Shown one piece after another: positions 9,552-21,000 of a stretch of DNA of 64,000 nucleotides; the stretch's first letter is position 1; the number at the start of each line of letters is the position of its first letter. The stretch is taken from NCBI GenBank assembly GCA_014377305.1, contig JACMPW010000004.1, positions 1-64,000 on the forward strand. The letters are read 5' to 3'. The position numbers and the translations under genes are program-made. The DNA is from Candidatus Altimarinota bacterium. GTDB lineage: Bacteria > Patescibacteriota > Gracilibacteria > BD1-5 > UBA2023. The notes under the pieces are model-generated. The model searched no databases and was not told the DNA's origin. It saw nothing but the letters and a program-made list of their open reading frames with translations.

Positions 9552-11204
9552 TTAAATAGAGCGTCTTCGCATCAGTAAAGCTCCAAATATAGCAGAAATG
9601 ATCACAATAATCGCTACCATACCAGGGCCTGATTGTACACGAGACATTGATGAATACTCTTTTGACTCAGTAGAGGTATCACAGAGAGCTTTGACGACAA
9701 AATTTTCGTATGTCACAGCTCCTGATGAAAGATAGAGTGTATAGGTAGGATCTTTAGTATTTTGAAATATAGAATAATCTCCAGCTGCCGAAACACGATA
9801 GAGATTGTATGATATGGCCCCTGAGAGTGCAGCCCAAGAGATAACACTCTTGGATGTATCAGTTGCAACAGTAAGTCCTGATACATTTCCAATAGTACAT
9901 GAATCTTTGCCTACGGTAGCTACAATCGGCTCAGAAACGAGTGCAGATATAAGGGTACCTGATGCGGTACGACCAAATATTTTGAATGTATACGTATCAG
10001 GAGGAACATTATCAACATACCATGTATAGCCTCCCGAATTGGTCTTGGATGCTATCTTATCCATGGCTAGAGTAGTGACCTCTTGAGAAAGACTATCTGC
10101 ATTTTTACCATATGCAATCTTGAAACTCGTGAGATCAAGAGGTGCATTATCAACGGAAAAATCAAATACTACCCGAGATCATACTGTTGTGGTTCTCACA
10201 TTTTTGAATGTAGGGGAAACAGTAGGAGCCATGAGCTTCTCAGTGACTGTGAGAGCAGTAGGAGAATCAGTGGTTTTAGATTGTCCGAGTGAGTCTTTTT
10301 GACTGATTTTCATCGCATATACTCCTGATTTCTGTGGTGCTACCGTCTTGATACTATATTTTCCAGGACTTGCCTCTGTAGTGATGAGGATAGATCCATC
10401 GAGAGAAACACTGATCTCAGAAAGACCTGGAGTTGCATCGATAATGATCTCCAATGGAGCACTCATCTCAAGGGTAGTAGCTGGTAGTATGGTAACTCCG
10501 TAGGTAGTTGCAGGAGCAAGTATACGACCGAATCGTATCTCTGGAGAGGTTGCAATAATAGTGTTAGTACCATCAATCAGATTGGCGACTAGGATATTTG
10601 CCTCTTGGGTAAGTCAGGTGAGATTTTTGGTAAATATACCACTATCATCAGATACGACTGTTCCTGCATCCTGTCCATTGAGTAGGAGAGTGATTTTACT
10701 ATTTTTACGAGTTTTACCACTTACCATGAGCATATCTGCAGCAATCTTTGTATTATTTTCTGGTGTGATGATCGTCACACTCTCATCGAGAGTTGGTTGA
10801 GTCACTGCAGCAGCATCAACCATTATAGTCGCCTCACCCATGATATCATCTGAGACATCTGAAACATAGATTTTTTGCTTTCCTGATTTTTTGAAAATGA
10901 GTGCTTTAGAGAATTTTTTTTCACCATTGTCATCAGCCGTGAACACTACTGTCTTGCCTGGTGCTGGTACCGTATCTCAGATATTATCTGTATTAAATAT
11001 TACTGATCCTCGATACCCAGTCACCGTTTTTTTGTCCTTATCAACAGCTCTAACAGTGATATCAATAGCCTCACCGACACGACTCGTTGTATTGGCTATG
11101 ATCTCAAGTGCAACAGTACCTCCAGTGGCAGCAGAGAGAGAGAATGGAACAAATATGCTCGAGAAAATAGCAACGAGTGCAATCAAAGAAATGAGTTTTG
11201 ACAT
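9552..11204 (-). CDS. Secreted multi-domain adhesin-like surface protein
   Basis: 550 residues with an N-terminal signal peptide (LISLIALVAIFSSIFVPFSL, then SAA). The body consists of repeated beta-sandwich modules: an Ig-like domain (RVGEAIDITVRAVDKDKKTV), later modules with SKITLLLNGQDAGTV and APLEIIIDATPGLSEISVSL, and a fibronectin-III-like domain (SWAALSGAISYNLYRV). The C-terminus is SGPG, a single membrane helix and MRRRSI, an arrangement like sortase- or exosortase-type sorting tails, though no LPXTG is visible. It probably sits on the cell surface. It follows recF by 38 bases and may share its transcript. Confidence 0.75.
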
Positions 11205-11242
11205 AACAGATAATAGATAAGATATGATACTTGTGATGTATT

Positions 11243-12346
11243 CTAGTCATTCCCGAGATTTATGCAAGCGAAATCCTGGTATTTTTCGTGATTTGGAAGA
11301 GGTTTCTGACTTGTCAAAATAACCTGATATTGCATAAGAGAACTCAGAAATATATGAGAGTTCTCTTCATCGAGTTCAGCAAAGATATCATCGATGAGGA
11401 GAATAACTCCAAGATTGAGTGTTGTAGCGATGAACTGCCTCTCGATCATCTTGAGTCCGAGGAGGAGCATCTTCATCTCTCCACGCGAGAGATAGGACTC
11501 AACGGGAATAGGCTCCTCTCATTTTTGTATAAGGCGAAATCCCCAATCATCTCGATGTGGACCAATATGCGTATGCCCCGTGAGGATATCTCGTTCTCTA
11601 TTTTCTCTCAGGTATTCAACGATAGTCTCTGATTCTGTTTTCTTGTTTCTTGTTTCTTGTTTCGTCATTCGTCATTCGTGATGATTCTCTACGCTACTCT
11701 CATAGTGAAATGCTGGGGTATATTTCGCAAAAAATGTCGGAAACTGCTCCATAGCATAGCGAACATAGGCCACATAACGAGCACGATAGAGTCCATATGA
11801 CTCAGCGACTTCGGCGAACTTGCTATCCCAATAGTCGAGGTCTTCTCGTTTTGATAGACCTTCCCTGATACTTTTGAGCATCGCATTGCGTTGCCGCATC
11901 ACGAGATCATAATCCCTCTTGATCCCTGGAAACTGAGCATAGGTCCGCGAGAGGATAAGATCGATATAGTCACGACGCATCGCCGGGGCAAAGTAGAGCA
12001 GATTCATATCAAACGGCGATATATGTACTGTCCGCCATGGGAGGGCGGTCATATATTTGAGTTTCGTGATCTTGGCTCATTGTATCGCATAGTACTCCCG
12101 AGTCTCATCTCGCACCATACGATGACTCTTGCGGAGCCCTGAATCAAGAAAAATCCCCTCGAACTCACTCCCAGATTCGAGTGTCGCATCACCATAGAGT
12201 GGTCTGGAGCCCGAGAGCATATGGATAGCATCGAGGATATGCGTTTTGCCAGAACCATTGGCTCACTGGATATAGGTATGTTCACCCAGTATGAGCGTCA
12301 GACTAACGATACCACGCCACGATGTGAGTGAAAAAGAAGAGAGCAT
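11243..12346 (-). CDS. recF: DNA replication and repair protein RecF
   Basis: 367 residues, SMC-like ATPase fold. Walker A GANGSGKTHILDAI (first Gly from TGA), GPHRDDW of the lid, signature LSRGEMKMLLLGLK, and Walker B ILLIDDIFAELDEENS. RecF loads RecA at gaps with RecO and RecR. A stretch of about 20 residues before the conserved ETIVEYLRENRERD (11636-11690) is built from short tandem repeats and looks inserted. The gene begins five bases after gatC. An alternative AAA-type assignment is very unlikely given the lid motifs. Confidence 0.92.
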
Positions 12347-12351
12347 ATGTA

Positions 12352-12630
12352 TTATTCTCCCACCATGATACCTCCGAGTACTATCTGATGAGCTGCTTTC
12401 TTCTGCTGAGAACAAGCAAGGAGACTATCCGCAATACCAGCATCGATGACTATATCAGGACGCAGATCGAGTGAGCCTTGCCCACTACGAGAGATAATAG
12501 CTATATGAGAGGTATCGATACGCGAAAGAGAGGTAAATGAGTCGAGTACACTCGAGATCTCCAGTCAATCCTGTGATGTGAGGGATGTGAGCTTCGCGAG
12601 ATGAGCAATTTGAGCTTGTGTGAGTGACAT
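12352..12630 (-). CDS. gatC: Asp/Glu-tRNA amidotransferase subunit C
   Basis: 92 residues, normal for GatC. MSLTQAQIAHLAKLTSLTSQ and LDSFTSLSRIDTS follow the family pattern, and the tail contains LRPDIVIDAGIADSLL. GatC stabilises the GatA-GatB complex that converts misacylated Glu-tRNA(Gln) or Asp-tRNA(Asn). gatA and gatB are not in the window. Adjacent to recF, five bases apart. Confidence 0.8.
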
Positions 12631-12665
12631 TTTTGTATATAATTGGCCTAAAGTATATAAAAAAT

Positions 12666-13022
12666 ATGTCGAAAATCAAGGATATCCTCGAAAAAATGAA
12701 ATCAACTCCTCGGGAGTATCATGATCTCTCACTCCTGATTGCCAAGAGAGTATGGCTCCTGATTGCAAGCCTATACTATCTCTCACTCCTATTCACTGTA
12801 GGATGATTTTATTATGGTCCATTTTCACTCGATGTACTCTCACTTATCACCTATCATCTCTACTCTGTACTCGTGATAGCAACAGCATGGTTCGGCTACT
12901 CACTTTGCGAATATGCTGTTACTATATATGTACCGCAACAATCCTGGATGAAGTGGGTGTGACTTGGCATTGCTATAATATTTTCGCTCATTAGTCTTGC
13001 AGCTCATCTTACGATTATTTAG
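12666..13022 (+). CDS. Small integral membrane protein, 118 aa
   Basis: Family not recognised. A short charged N-tail (MSKIKDILEKMKSTPREYHD) is followed by three hydrophobic helices, roughly residues 30-52, 60-82 and 94-117. Two TGA codons. Divergent from gatC with 35 bases between, so the two starts share a short control region. Thirteen bases before the lipoprotein gene, probably co-transcribed. Confidence 0.65.
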
Positions 13023-13035
13023 CATTTTCACTTCT

Positions 13036-13578
13036 ATGATCTCACGTATTATCATCTCACTCCTCTTCTTGAGTTCCTGCTCGATCCTTCCTGGTACTCA
13101 GGTCGAGGTACAGGACAATGCAATCCTATCATCTGGGAGTGGATTTTCGATGCAGACGCCAGCACTCTGGAAGGCCAATACGGGTACTACAGGACCGAGT
13201 CCTCGATCTGGCACACTCGAACTCGCTCTCATCTCTCCTGATACGAGATATGGATTCTCGAACAATCTGGTTATCATGCGAGATAGTCTGGGTGGGATCA
13301 TCACATCGAGTAGATATGCTGAGCTATCTAGCGTACAATCGAGCAAGAACTATCTCGAATATACCAAGCTCCAGGACGATCCGATCATATTCTCAGATAC
13401 AGATACATCTCGGGTGTCCGTATTCGAGGCAAAGTACAATCCATCGACTCCACGACTAAAGTTCATCCAGACAGCGAAGGTATGCGGTACGAGCGTGTAT
13501 CTCATACATTTCTCTATAGCTCTCGATAAGTCACCGGATGCGTATATCGCTCTTGCGAAGACATTTACGTGTAAATAG
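13036..13578 (+). CDS. Lipoprotein of unknown function, 180 aa
   Basis: Signal peptide MISRIIISLLFLSSC with lipobox L-S-S-C15, so the protein is probably lipid-anchored. The mature part is a beta-rich domain (FSMQTPALWKANTGT, LELALISPDTRYGFSNNL) resembling PsbP/DUF1795-like folds; this is inference. It has a C-terminal pair of cysteines (KVCGTSVY and TFTCK). No TGA codons. The start chosen is the ATG that gives a well-formed lipoprotein signal. Confidence 0.7.
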   Translation: MISRIIISLLFLSSCSILPGTQVEVQDNAILSSGSGFSMQTPALWKANTGTTGPSPRSGTLELALISPDTRYGFSNNLVIMRDSLGGIITSSRYAELSSVQSSKNYLEYTKLQDDPIIFSDTDTSRVSVFEAKYNPSTPRLKFIQTAKVCGTSVYLIHFSIALDKSPDAYIALAKTFTCK

Positions 13579-13584
13579 AAAAAC

Positions 13585-13611
13585 TTGCTTTTTGCAGCAT
13601 TTGTCTATAAT
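13585..13611 (+). promoter_or_regulatory. Promoter of tRNA-Cys
   Basis: TTGCTT, 15-bp spacer, perfect TATAAT, ending 13 bases before the tRNA. Confidence 0.75.
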
Positions 13612-13624
13612 ACACCTGTCTCGT

Positions 13625-13702
13625 GACACCATGGCAGAGTGGTCAATTGCAAGAGCCTGCAAAGCTCTAAAATCGTCGGTTCAAATCCGACTGGTGTCTC
13701 CA
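13625..13702 (+). tRNA. tRNA-Cys (anticodon GCA), CCA encoded
   Basis: Acceptor GACACCA pairs with TGGTGTC; anticodon stem AGAGC/GCTCT with loop CTGCAAA; T arm GTCGG-TTCAAAT-CCGAC. U73 and anticodon GCA are tRNA-Cys identity elements. Confidence 0.93.
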
Positions 13703-13720
13703 CTATAATAACTACAAAAG

Positions 13721-13755
13721 AACAGTCCCGAGAATTCGGAACTGTTTTTATTTTT
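13721..13755 (+). terminator. Terminator of tRNA-Cys
   Basis: AACAGTCCCGA/TTCGGAACTGTT hairpin followed by a T-rich run, just before the next start codon. Confidence 0.7.
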
Positions 13756-13763
13756 CTCATACT

Positions 13764-14177
13764 ATGATCGAAAACACTCTCAAATGGAAAAAACCCGAAC
13801 GACAATGAGCGAGGTCAACCGTCAGATTCAACGGTAACTATAGGGCCGAACTCCAGAAGACGATCGATATCCTCGAGCTCTATTTTGAGGCTGAGCTCCC
13901 GAAGTCATTTTTTGTCGACTCGGTGATCGCCTGAGGCTATGAGATCAAAATCCGTATCAATGATGAGGAACAAAATATCAGACGAGTTATCAACTGCATA
14001 TTCCGCTATCATCATGATGAGCAGAAGTTTGGTAATATCAATATCGAGCTCGGATCATACGAACTCTCGAAAAAGACAATGGTATTCTTCGTTGGGACAT
14101 TTTCTATCATCGACCGTGAACGAATCAAGCGAGTCCTCCTAGCAGATGTGATCGGGTGTGCAAGAGCGATATACTAG
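13764..14177 (+). CDS. Hypothetical protein, 137 a-a, possible nucleic-acid-binding fold
   Basis: Family not recognised. Starts MIENTLKWKKPERQGARSTV, contains AELQKTIDILELYFEAELPK, then a beta-rich part (GYEIKIRINDEEQNIRRVIN) and a hydrophobic strand TMVFFVGTFSIIDRERIKRVL. Two TGA codons. Cytoplasmic. The Arg/Lys-rich first 25 residues might touch nucleic acid, but that is a guess. It sits directly behind the tRNA-Cys terminator and has its own terminator. Confidence 0.55.
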
Positions 14178-14180
14178 CAG

Positions 14181-14214
14181 AAATGCTCATTCTTCCACGG
14201 AATGGGTATTTTTA
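14181..14214 (+). terminator. Imperfect terminator
   Basis: AAATGCTCATTC/GAATGGGTATTT with two mismatches and a T5 run after the 13764 gene. Confidence 0.5.
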
Positions 14215-14297
14215 TGAAACGAATATGTCTTGTATTTGTATTTGCTATTATCAGAAATAGGATAGTATGGATATGTCTATATTATAACTCCAATACT

Positions 14298-14651
14298 ATG
14301 AATATTCTCATAAATCTCCTCATCTCAGCCCTCGCTGTAGCTATCGCCGCCTACATCACTCCTGGGGCATCTGTCGATGGATATCTCACGGCGATCGTCG
14401 TTGCAGTTGTACTCGCTATAGTCAATAGTACTATCGGTCCACTATTGAAGATCCTGACTCTCCCGCTCAACATCCTGACACTCGGGCTCGTATCCCTCAT
14501 CATCAATGTACTCATGGTACTCTTGGTCGCAAAAATAGTTCCAGGATTCGGACTCAATGGATTCTGGACAGCTCTTGTATTCGCTGTGATCCTGGCTCTC
14601 GTGAATATGGTATTGGGTGGTGGGGTGATCAGCAATCAATCTCGACAGTAG
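14298..14651 (+). CDS. Four-helix membrane protein of the phage-holin IV type (PF04020-like)
   Basis: 117 residues, four membrane helices. MNILINLLISALAVAIAAYI, the central NSTIGPLLKILTLPLNILTL turn, and VPGFGLNGFWTALVFAVILA match the widespread superfamily-IV 'holin' proteins, most of which are chromosomal membrane proteins of unknown role. Start at ATG 14298, not at the upstream in-frame ATG. No TGA codons. Ends at a long hairpin shared with the convergent tlyA gene. Confidence 0.75.
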   Translation: MNILINLLISALAVAIAAYITPGASVDGYLTAIVVAVVLAIVNSTIGPLLKILTLPLNILTLGLVSLIINVLMVLLVAKIVPGFGLNGFWTALVFAVILALVNMVLGGGVISNQSRQ

Positions 14652-14660
14652 TGACTCACG

Positions 14661-14703
14661 AGCAAAATCCTGAGACCATTCTAGATGGCCTCAGGATTTT
14701 GCT
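14661..14703. terminator. Long bidirectional terminator overlapping the tlyA 3' end
   Basis: Perfect 14-base arms AGCAAAATCCTGAG and CTCAGGATTTTGCT with inner pairing CCAT/ATGG. It ends both convergent transcripts; the right arm encodes the last residues of TlyA. Confidence 0.8.
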
Positions 14704-15421
14704 GTAGCATATAGATCCATTCTTGATTCCCTGCCTCTCCTATCAGAGAGGATTTTTCTTCTTTTAGGGTATTCATATTGCGATGAGTGAGTAATAGTTC
14801 GAATTCTTTCATCTTCGATTCTACTATTTTCATATCCTTTGGGACTCCTGTTTTTCTCAGATTGGCTCGTCCGACCTCGAACTGTGGCTTGTAGAGAACA
14901 ATGAGTAGAGTATTACCCGAAGCAAGAGCTATCATAGCATCGAAAATCAGAGCGAGTGAGATGAACGAGGCATCACAGACGATGATATCGTACGGGTCGT
15001 GTTTCGATTTTGCAAATTCTCGGATATCTGTCTGTTCATACGACCTCACTCGTGGATCTGACCTGAGTGATGGATGGAGTTGATCCGTCCCGACATCAAC
15101 TGCATCCACATGACTCGCCCCATATTGGAGCAAGACCTGGGTGAATCCACCAGTAGAGGACCCGACATCAAGACAATTTGATCCAGATATATTCATAGGA
15201 ATATCGAGTCACTCTATGAATCCAGCAAGTTTCTCAGCACTCCGTGATACCCACTCTATCCGCCGATCAACTATGACCTCGATAATAGTATCATCCAAAA
15301 CCTGGAATGATGCCTTATTACATACTCGGTTATTCACAAAAACGAGATCAGTCGCTATGAGCTGTTGTGCCCTATTGCGAGTTACTCCGTGATGTATAGC
15401 AAGATAGATATCTAGTCGCAT
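14681..15421 (-). CDS. tlyA: TlyA-family rRNA 2'-O-methyltransferase
   Basis: 246 residues: an N-terminal S4 RNA-binding domain ([20 protein letters not shown]) and a C-terminal FtsJ-like methyltransferase with SAM motif CLDVGSSTGGFTQVLLQYGA, DVGTDQLHPSLRSDPRV and ICDASFISL-type loop (IIVCDASFISLALI). Members methylate cytidines in 16S and/or 23S rRNA; some are linked to haemolysis or capreomycin sensitivity. The start overlaps the pth stop by ten bases, so translation is probably coupled. Only one TGA (IEGLDIP). Confidence 0.92.
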
Positions 15422-15942
15422 AACCACTTTATAATATATTCCTCTACTTTTGTTGTGACTTCTGTAGCAATGATCTCTTTTTCAGATTCTGTGAATCGAG
15501 AAAGTACCCAGTCACTCACCTCATAGCGGTCATCTCGTCCTACCCCAATCTTGATACGAGCGAATTCACTCGTTCCGAGTTTTGCGATGATATCTCGGAG
15601 TCAGTTCTGTCCTCCATGACTGCCCTCACTACGATATCTGACCTTGCCGAACTCCATATCGATATCGTCCGATATGACGAGGATATCTTTTCTGGGATCG
15701 AGTTTATAAAAAGATACCAGAGTTGCTACAGCATCTCATGACAGATTCATATACGTTTGAGGTTGGACACATAGAATAGGGGATATTATAGTCAAAAAAG
15801 TCGGATTTTTCGAAATAAGTGATTTCACTTTCAGATCTTCTCGCCAATCTGTGAACATATTCTCCACGATCTGATATCCCACATTGTGCCGAGTGTGGTG
15901 ATAGCGAGGACCAGGATTACCGAGACCGATGATGAGTTTCAT
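15412..15942 (-). CDS. pth: Peptidyl-tRNA hydrolase
   Basis: 176 residues. [20 protein letters not shown] carries the conserved catalytic His of HNVG; QTYMNLSG and [20 protein letters not shown] contain the Asn and Asp of the active site; GGQNGLRDII follows. It frees tRNAs from peptides dropped by the ribosome. MKLI at 15942 is used as start although six codons of open frame precede it. First gene of the pth-tlyA pair. Confidence 0.95.
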
Positions 15943-16051
15943 TGCATATAGAATATACAAATTACCTGATTTGTAAAATAGAAATGTAGTGTCAGAATTT
16001 GCTTTTTTGATACGAAATATGATAGAGTACTCGTGTTACTAATTTCTCTCT

Positions 16052-16924
16052 ATGAAAAAATATATATCAATAATGACTCTCTGCATGCTCATGGCATCCC
16101 AGGTAGCATATGCACAGAGTGGTGATATCGATAGCGAACTCTCTCTGATCAATGCGAGTATCACAGATAGCGTGAGTCTCGAATCAGCCCCAGTACCCAT
16201 AGAGAATCCAAATATATATACCTCATGGGAACTCATGCATCGTGCACCGATGCTCGATGGATTCCAATGGAGTGGTGAGATTGCCAAGTTTATCACACCA
16301 CGGATGTATATAGGTACTCCATTTGGAGATAACAAAGAGTCTATATCATGATCTCCTGCTATCTCGAGTTTTCTCGTGAAAGATGCCACTACATATAGTG
16401 AATGTCTTCAAAATGAATCATATCTCTCGTACGGACTCGGTGAACGTCTCGAAAAAACCGATATCCTCGAGCTCAAGGCAATTGCCAAAACGTGTGCTCA
16501 GCAATTCTATGGTACATACTTCGATGCAAAAACCTATACCACTCGTGAAGAATATATCATGATGCTCATGACAATGTTCGGAGAAAAAATCTCTCTCGCA
16601 GGTGAATTCACCAAAGATGGAAGATTCGTATCATCAGGACCCGGAGTCGAGAGTGGATTCCAAAATGTGAAAGCAACAGCCTGGTATAGTCCATATCTCG
16701 CCTATGCGGATGAGATCGCCATACTCACGACTGGTGAGATGAACTGGAATGTAGCCAAATCTATAACTGATACAGAAGCTGTGGAAATGCTATCACTCTA
16801 TACGGCATATCGTATGGGATATACTGGAACTGATGCACTCCAGAAGGGTATGATACAGACGGAAAACCTCAGATATAATATAACTTTCACTGGAACACAA
16901 TCAGTAGAAATCAAAGTACAATAA
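16052..16924 (+). CDS. Secreted protein with an SLH-like repeat
   Basis: 290 residues with signal peptide MKKYISIMTLCMLMASQVAYA cut before QSGD. The C-terminal half contains a TREEYIMMLMTMFG segment and FQNVKATAWYSPYLAYADEI, the pattern of S-layer homology domains (a 'F.DV....WY..Y...A' strand-helix), which usually bind cell-wall polymers. Two cysteines (YSECL, KTCAQQ) may form a disulphide. Only one or two TGA codons. Directly followed by pilT (21 bases), so possibly part of a pilus or surface operon. Confidence 0.7.
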
Positions 16925-16945
16925 TACTATCCCAACTCACGAGCA

Positions 16946-17986
16946 ATGGAAAATACCAAATTTATCTCTCTCATCGATGAGGTAATCAAGATGAATATAT
17001 CTGATCTCCACCTCACTGGAGAATGTGTCCCATACATACGAAACAAGATCGGAGACATCGTAGCCGTAGATAAATATGGTGTGATTACCGGGTTTGATAT
17101 CGAGGAGATATGTGAATTCCTACTCGGGAGATGATTTGATGAGAAGACTCTCGATATCTCATACGCTCAGGGGATCGCAAGATTCCGTGTGAATATGTCT
17201 CGTACCATCAAGGGTATCACGATCGCTATGCGAATGATCCCCTCTATTATTCCAACTCCAGCTGAGATTTCTCTCCCACCATCTATACTCAAGGCTGTCA
17301 CTGCAGATAAGTGAATTATTCTGATCACTGGTCCCACAGGATCTGGGAAGTCCACTACCATGGCTACACTCCTCGACTATATCAATGCGAATAGTGCGAA
17401 ACATATCATCACGCTCGAAGACCCTGTAGAATTCGTCTATCAGAATCGTAAGTCACTCATCCATCAGAGAGAACTGTGAAAACAATTCTATACATTCGGT
17501 GAGGGTATCAGGTCTATACTCCGTGAAGACCCGGATATCATCGTGATCGGTGAGATGCGTGATCTCGAGACGATGGAAGCAGCAATCACACTCGCAGAAA
17601 CTGGACATCTCGTGTTCTCGACACTCCATACCAATGATACTGTTCAGACAGTCGACCGTATCATACAGTCATTCCCGGCAACATCACAGAATCAGATTCG
17701 TATGCAGTTTGCTCTCTCGATGCGAGCCATCATCTCTCAGATACTACTCCCAAAAAGTGATACTACTGGTATGATCGTGGCTCGTGAAATCATGTTCAAT
17801 AATGATTCTGTACGCAATCTCATCATCAGATGAGAGACTCAAAATCTCTATAGTGTCCTCGAGCTTGGCAAGCAAGATGGCATGATACTCATGGATGAAG
17901 CACTCATGAATCTCGTGAGAGATCATAAAATATATACCAAAACTGCCCAACTCTTCATGCGAGATCCTTCAAAACTCGATATTTAA
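16946..17986 (+). CDS. pilT: Type IV pilus retraction ATPase PilT
   Basis: 346 residues. Walker [16 protein letters not shown], Asp box [20 protein letters not shown], Walker [21 protein letters not shown] and His box [18 protein letters not shown] are all present. It powers pilus retraction, hence twitching and DNA uptake. The C-terminal half has [20 protein letters not shown] as in PilT. No other pilus ATPase or platform protein is adjacent; pilin-like genes lie at 41297 and 47985. Confidence 0.95.
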
Positions 17987-18012
17987 AAATAAAATATATA
18001 CTTTGCCAATAT

Positions 18013-18046
18013 AAAATCTACCATTCTTAATGGTAGATTTTGCTAT
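18013..18046 (+). terminator. Terminator of pilT
   Basis: Perfect AAAATCTACCATT/AATGGTAGATTTT stem with a three-base loop and T-rich tail. Confidence 0.85.
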
Positions 18047-18075
18047 TTTAAAATGGTATGTGTTACACTGGTGGT

Positions 18076-21000
18076 ATGCCAGTACTCAGGTACATCTCAA
18101 TCATCATACTCAATCTGCTCATCATAATCGAGTCGAGTGCTATGAGTGTCGTCGCTCTCACATCTGAGGATATTGCTGTGAACTCCCTCGATGCACTCTC
18201 ACTCCCTACAGAAACGATAGATCAAGATATTGCAAGTAATGTGAGCACGAAAAACATCAGTGAAATCAAACCAGAGCTCAAGCTCGATATCCAGAGTCTC
18301 CTCGAGGCTAATAGAGCGTATAGAGAGAAAAATACTGGAACCAATGAAGAGATAAATAGTACTATAGAAGAAGCTATAGCTACCACCGATATATTCTCTG
18401 TTCTTGGCATGGGGGATGTATTTGGAGATTTTCTGATGACATCAGATACACAACTCCTCGACTGAGTCAAATGAACCAAAATCAAGCTCGATCACCGAGC
18501 ATATACAGAAAAAAAAATAGCAGGCACCCGCGGTACAATTACAGTCAGTATGGCAACAGGAACCATCATCTCTGGTGCGTCTGGTGATATAATCGATCCT
18601 AGTACTATCGGTATATTCATAGCCTCAGCAATCGAGACATCCAAAGCGAATGAATACCATACAAAAAAAATCAAGAAATCAAAGTCCAAAAATGGAAAAA
18701 ATGAGATAATCAACAGTTCTGATGTATTCCAATTCGGTATACCGGGAACACACCTCATATTCTCCGCTCCTGTAGAAATAACCATCCTCACTCCTACTAT
18801 GAGTGATGGAAATATAGTAGATCTGGCGGTTTTGCATGAGAAGGATGTCGAATTCAATACGCAGGGACTGTCAGTCACGAGTGATACGCTCTGTGGAACC
18901 GATGGATCCGCATCAAAACCAGGATCACAGGCAATAGTACGAGGTGGCAAGATTAGATTCTATACTTGTGGAGCGTCGAGTTTCACGATGAATCCTACAG
19001 GTGGAACGGCAGGATCCAATGATCTACGTATCATCATCGGGGACTGTGCCCAAGCTCAAATCTATTACAATAATCTCGCTCAGATTGTAGGTGGTAATCC
19101 TCCTGCTACTGGTTGTACAGGTCCAAGTGTTTTGCCTATACTACGTATCGGAAATACGAACTATGGAAATGGATATACTGCTTGGAGAACAGCATCCACA
19201 ACTTCATCTGTGAATGGAAATACGTTTATAGCTACCTCCACTATGACAGCAAAGGTTGGAGCTCGTACATATAGTCTCATCATTGATTGGGTACATACCG
19301 CTCCCAATAAGTACTTCACATGGTCGTATAGAGTCGTAGTTCCCGCTGGTAATACATCCAATATCAAGCTATATTATGGTATGAATAGTTCCGTGGCAGG
19401 TGATGACGCCAATGATATTGGCTATTATACCAATACTGGCGGTCAAACAGTAGGAGTTTCTGATACAGTAGGAAATATTGTTTCCGCATTTCGCTATCTC
19501 AGTGGGGCTGTTTGGACTGGTTATGAAGCAGATCCTTTTGGAACGCTTCAAACTAATATTACTAACTGAGCCAATTTCTCTAATATTATACAATCTGGTG
19601 TTGGGGATTTGGGATTTGGAGTCAATTGGGATTTTGGAACCAATGCCAATATTACCTATTCTGGAGCCGTCGAATGGAGAGTAATGCCCTATGTTGCGAC
19701 GAGTGTTGTGGACCTGATCCCTGGTATCGGTCAGCCAATATGAGCTCTTGCAGTAAATATAACCTCTCAACTTCCCATCACTATTACTAATGTAGGGAAT
19801 ATGACTTCGAGTGGATTACATACTACAGTTTTTACACTTCCAGCCAATATATCAGTTCCTGGAACGGGATTTGTGAGTAATGGCTGGTCTTGTGGAGCCG
19901 TAGTAGGAAATACGGTAACATGTACCAAAACCACCAATATTGCCTTTTTAGCGAATGATACATTCTCTATACCCGTCATCCCTCTTCCGGCTGCTGGAGG
20001 AACTTCTGTGACATTCAATATAGCCATCACTAATTTGGGTGACTCCAATACGGCGAACAATGGCGCTTTTGCTACCAATGCTATTGTAGCAGCAACTCCC
20101 TATGCACCAGGATGAGTGCGAAGTATGACATTCTGGAGCAAAGCAAACTGATGAAAAAACTGTAGTACGAACGGTTGTACCATCACGAGTTGGACCAACA
20201 GTGGAACCCTTGGGGCTGTAGCGAATGCCGTAACGGGACTTGGTACTGTTACCTATGATACGACTAATCAGATCAACTATAATCCGACCCTTTACTTCAA
20301 TAATGCATCGCTCAATACCAATAGTAGTCTAAATCTCACAACCGTAACGGCCTCAGTCTATACAGTGACTCGTATTGCTTCTGGAGGATCATTTTTGATT
20401 GGACCTCAGACGGCCGTCTCCAACAGCTTGGACTTGAGTACAACGCCTACGGCAGACAAATTTTGACTCTTTTGAGGGACCACTTTTTATAATGGAGCCA
20501 ATGGACGTACCGCTAGTAAGGCAAATATAACCTCGAAAATCAGATCAAGTGATGGAACCGCACTCAATAGAACTGATGGGTTGCAGATACTGACTGGTGC
20601 AGCTGTGGCTACCAGTTTTATTGGGGCCTCAATCGGCATCGGACGCAGTGTAACTACCAATTCCAGTTTAGCAAATGTGGCTGAAGTCATTATCTACCCT
20701 ATTTGACTTACTGCATTCGAATCTAGCAAAGTCGAATCCTACTTAGCACTCAAGTATGGCATTACACTGAATCAAACTACTTCCCAAGACTATTTTCTTT
20801 CCAATAATTTATCGGCCTGGAATTCGTTTGCTGCTGGCCTGATAAATAATGATATTGCAGGTATCGTACGGGATGATATCTCCAGCATCAATCAACCAAA
20901 GTCACAATCCATCAACAATATGGGAGATATTATCGTAAGTAGTATCGGTGCAATAAGTTCAGATTTTCTATCCCTTATTTGGGCCAATAATGCGACGGCT

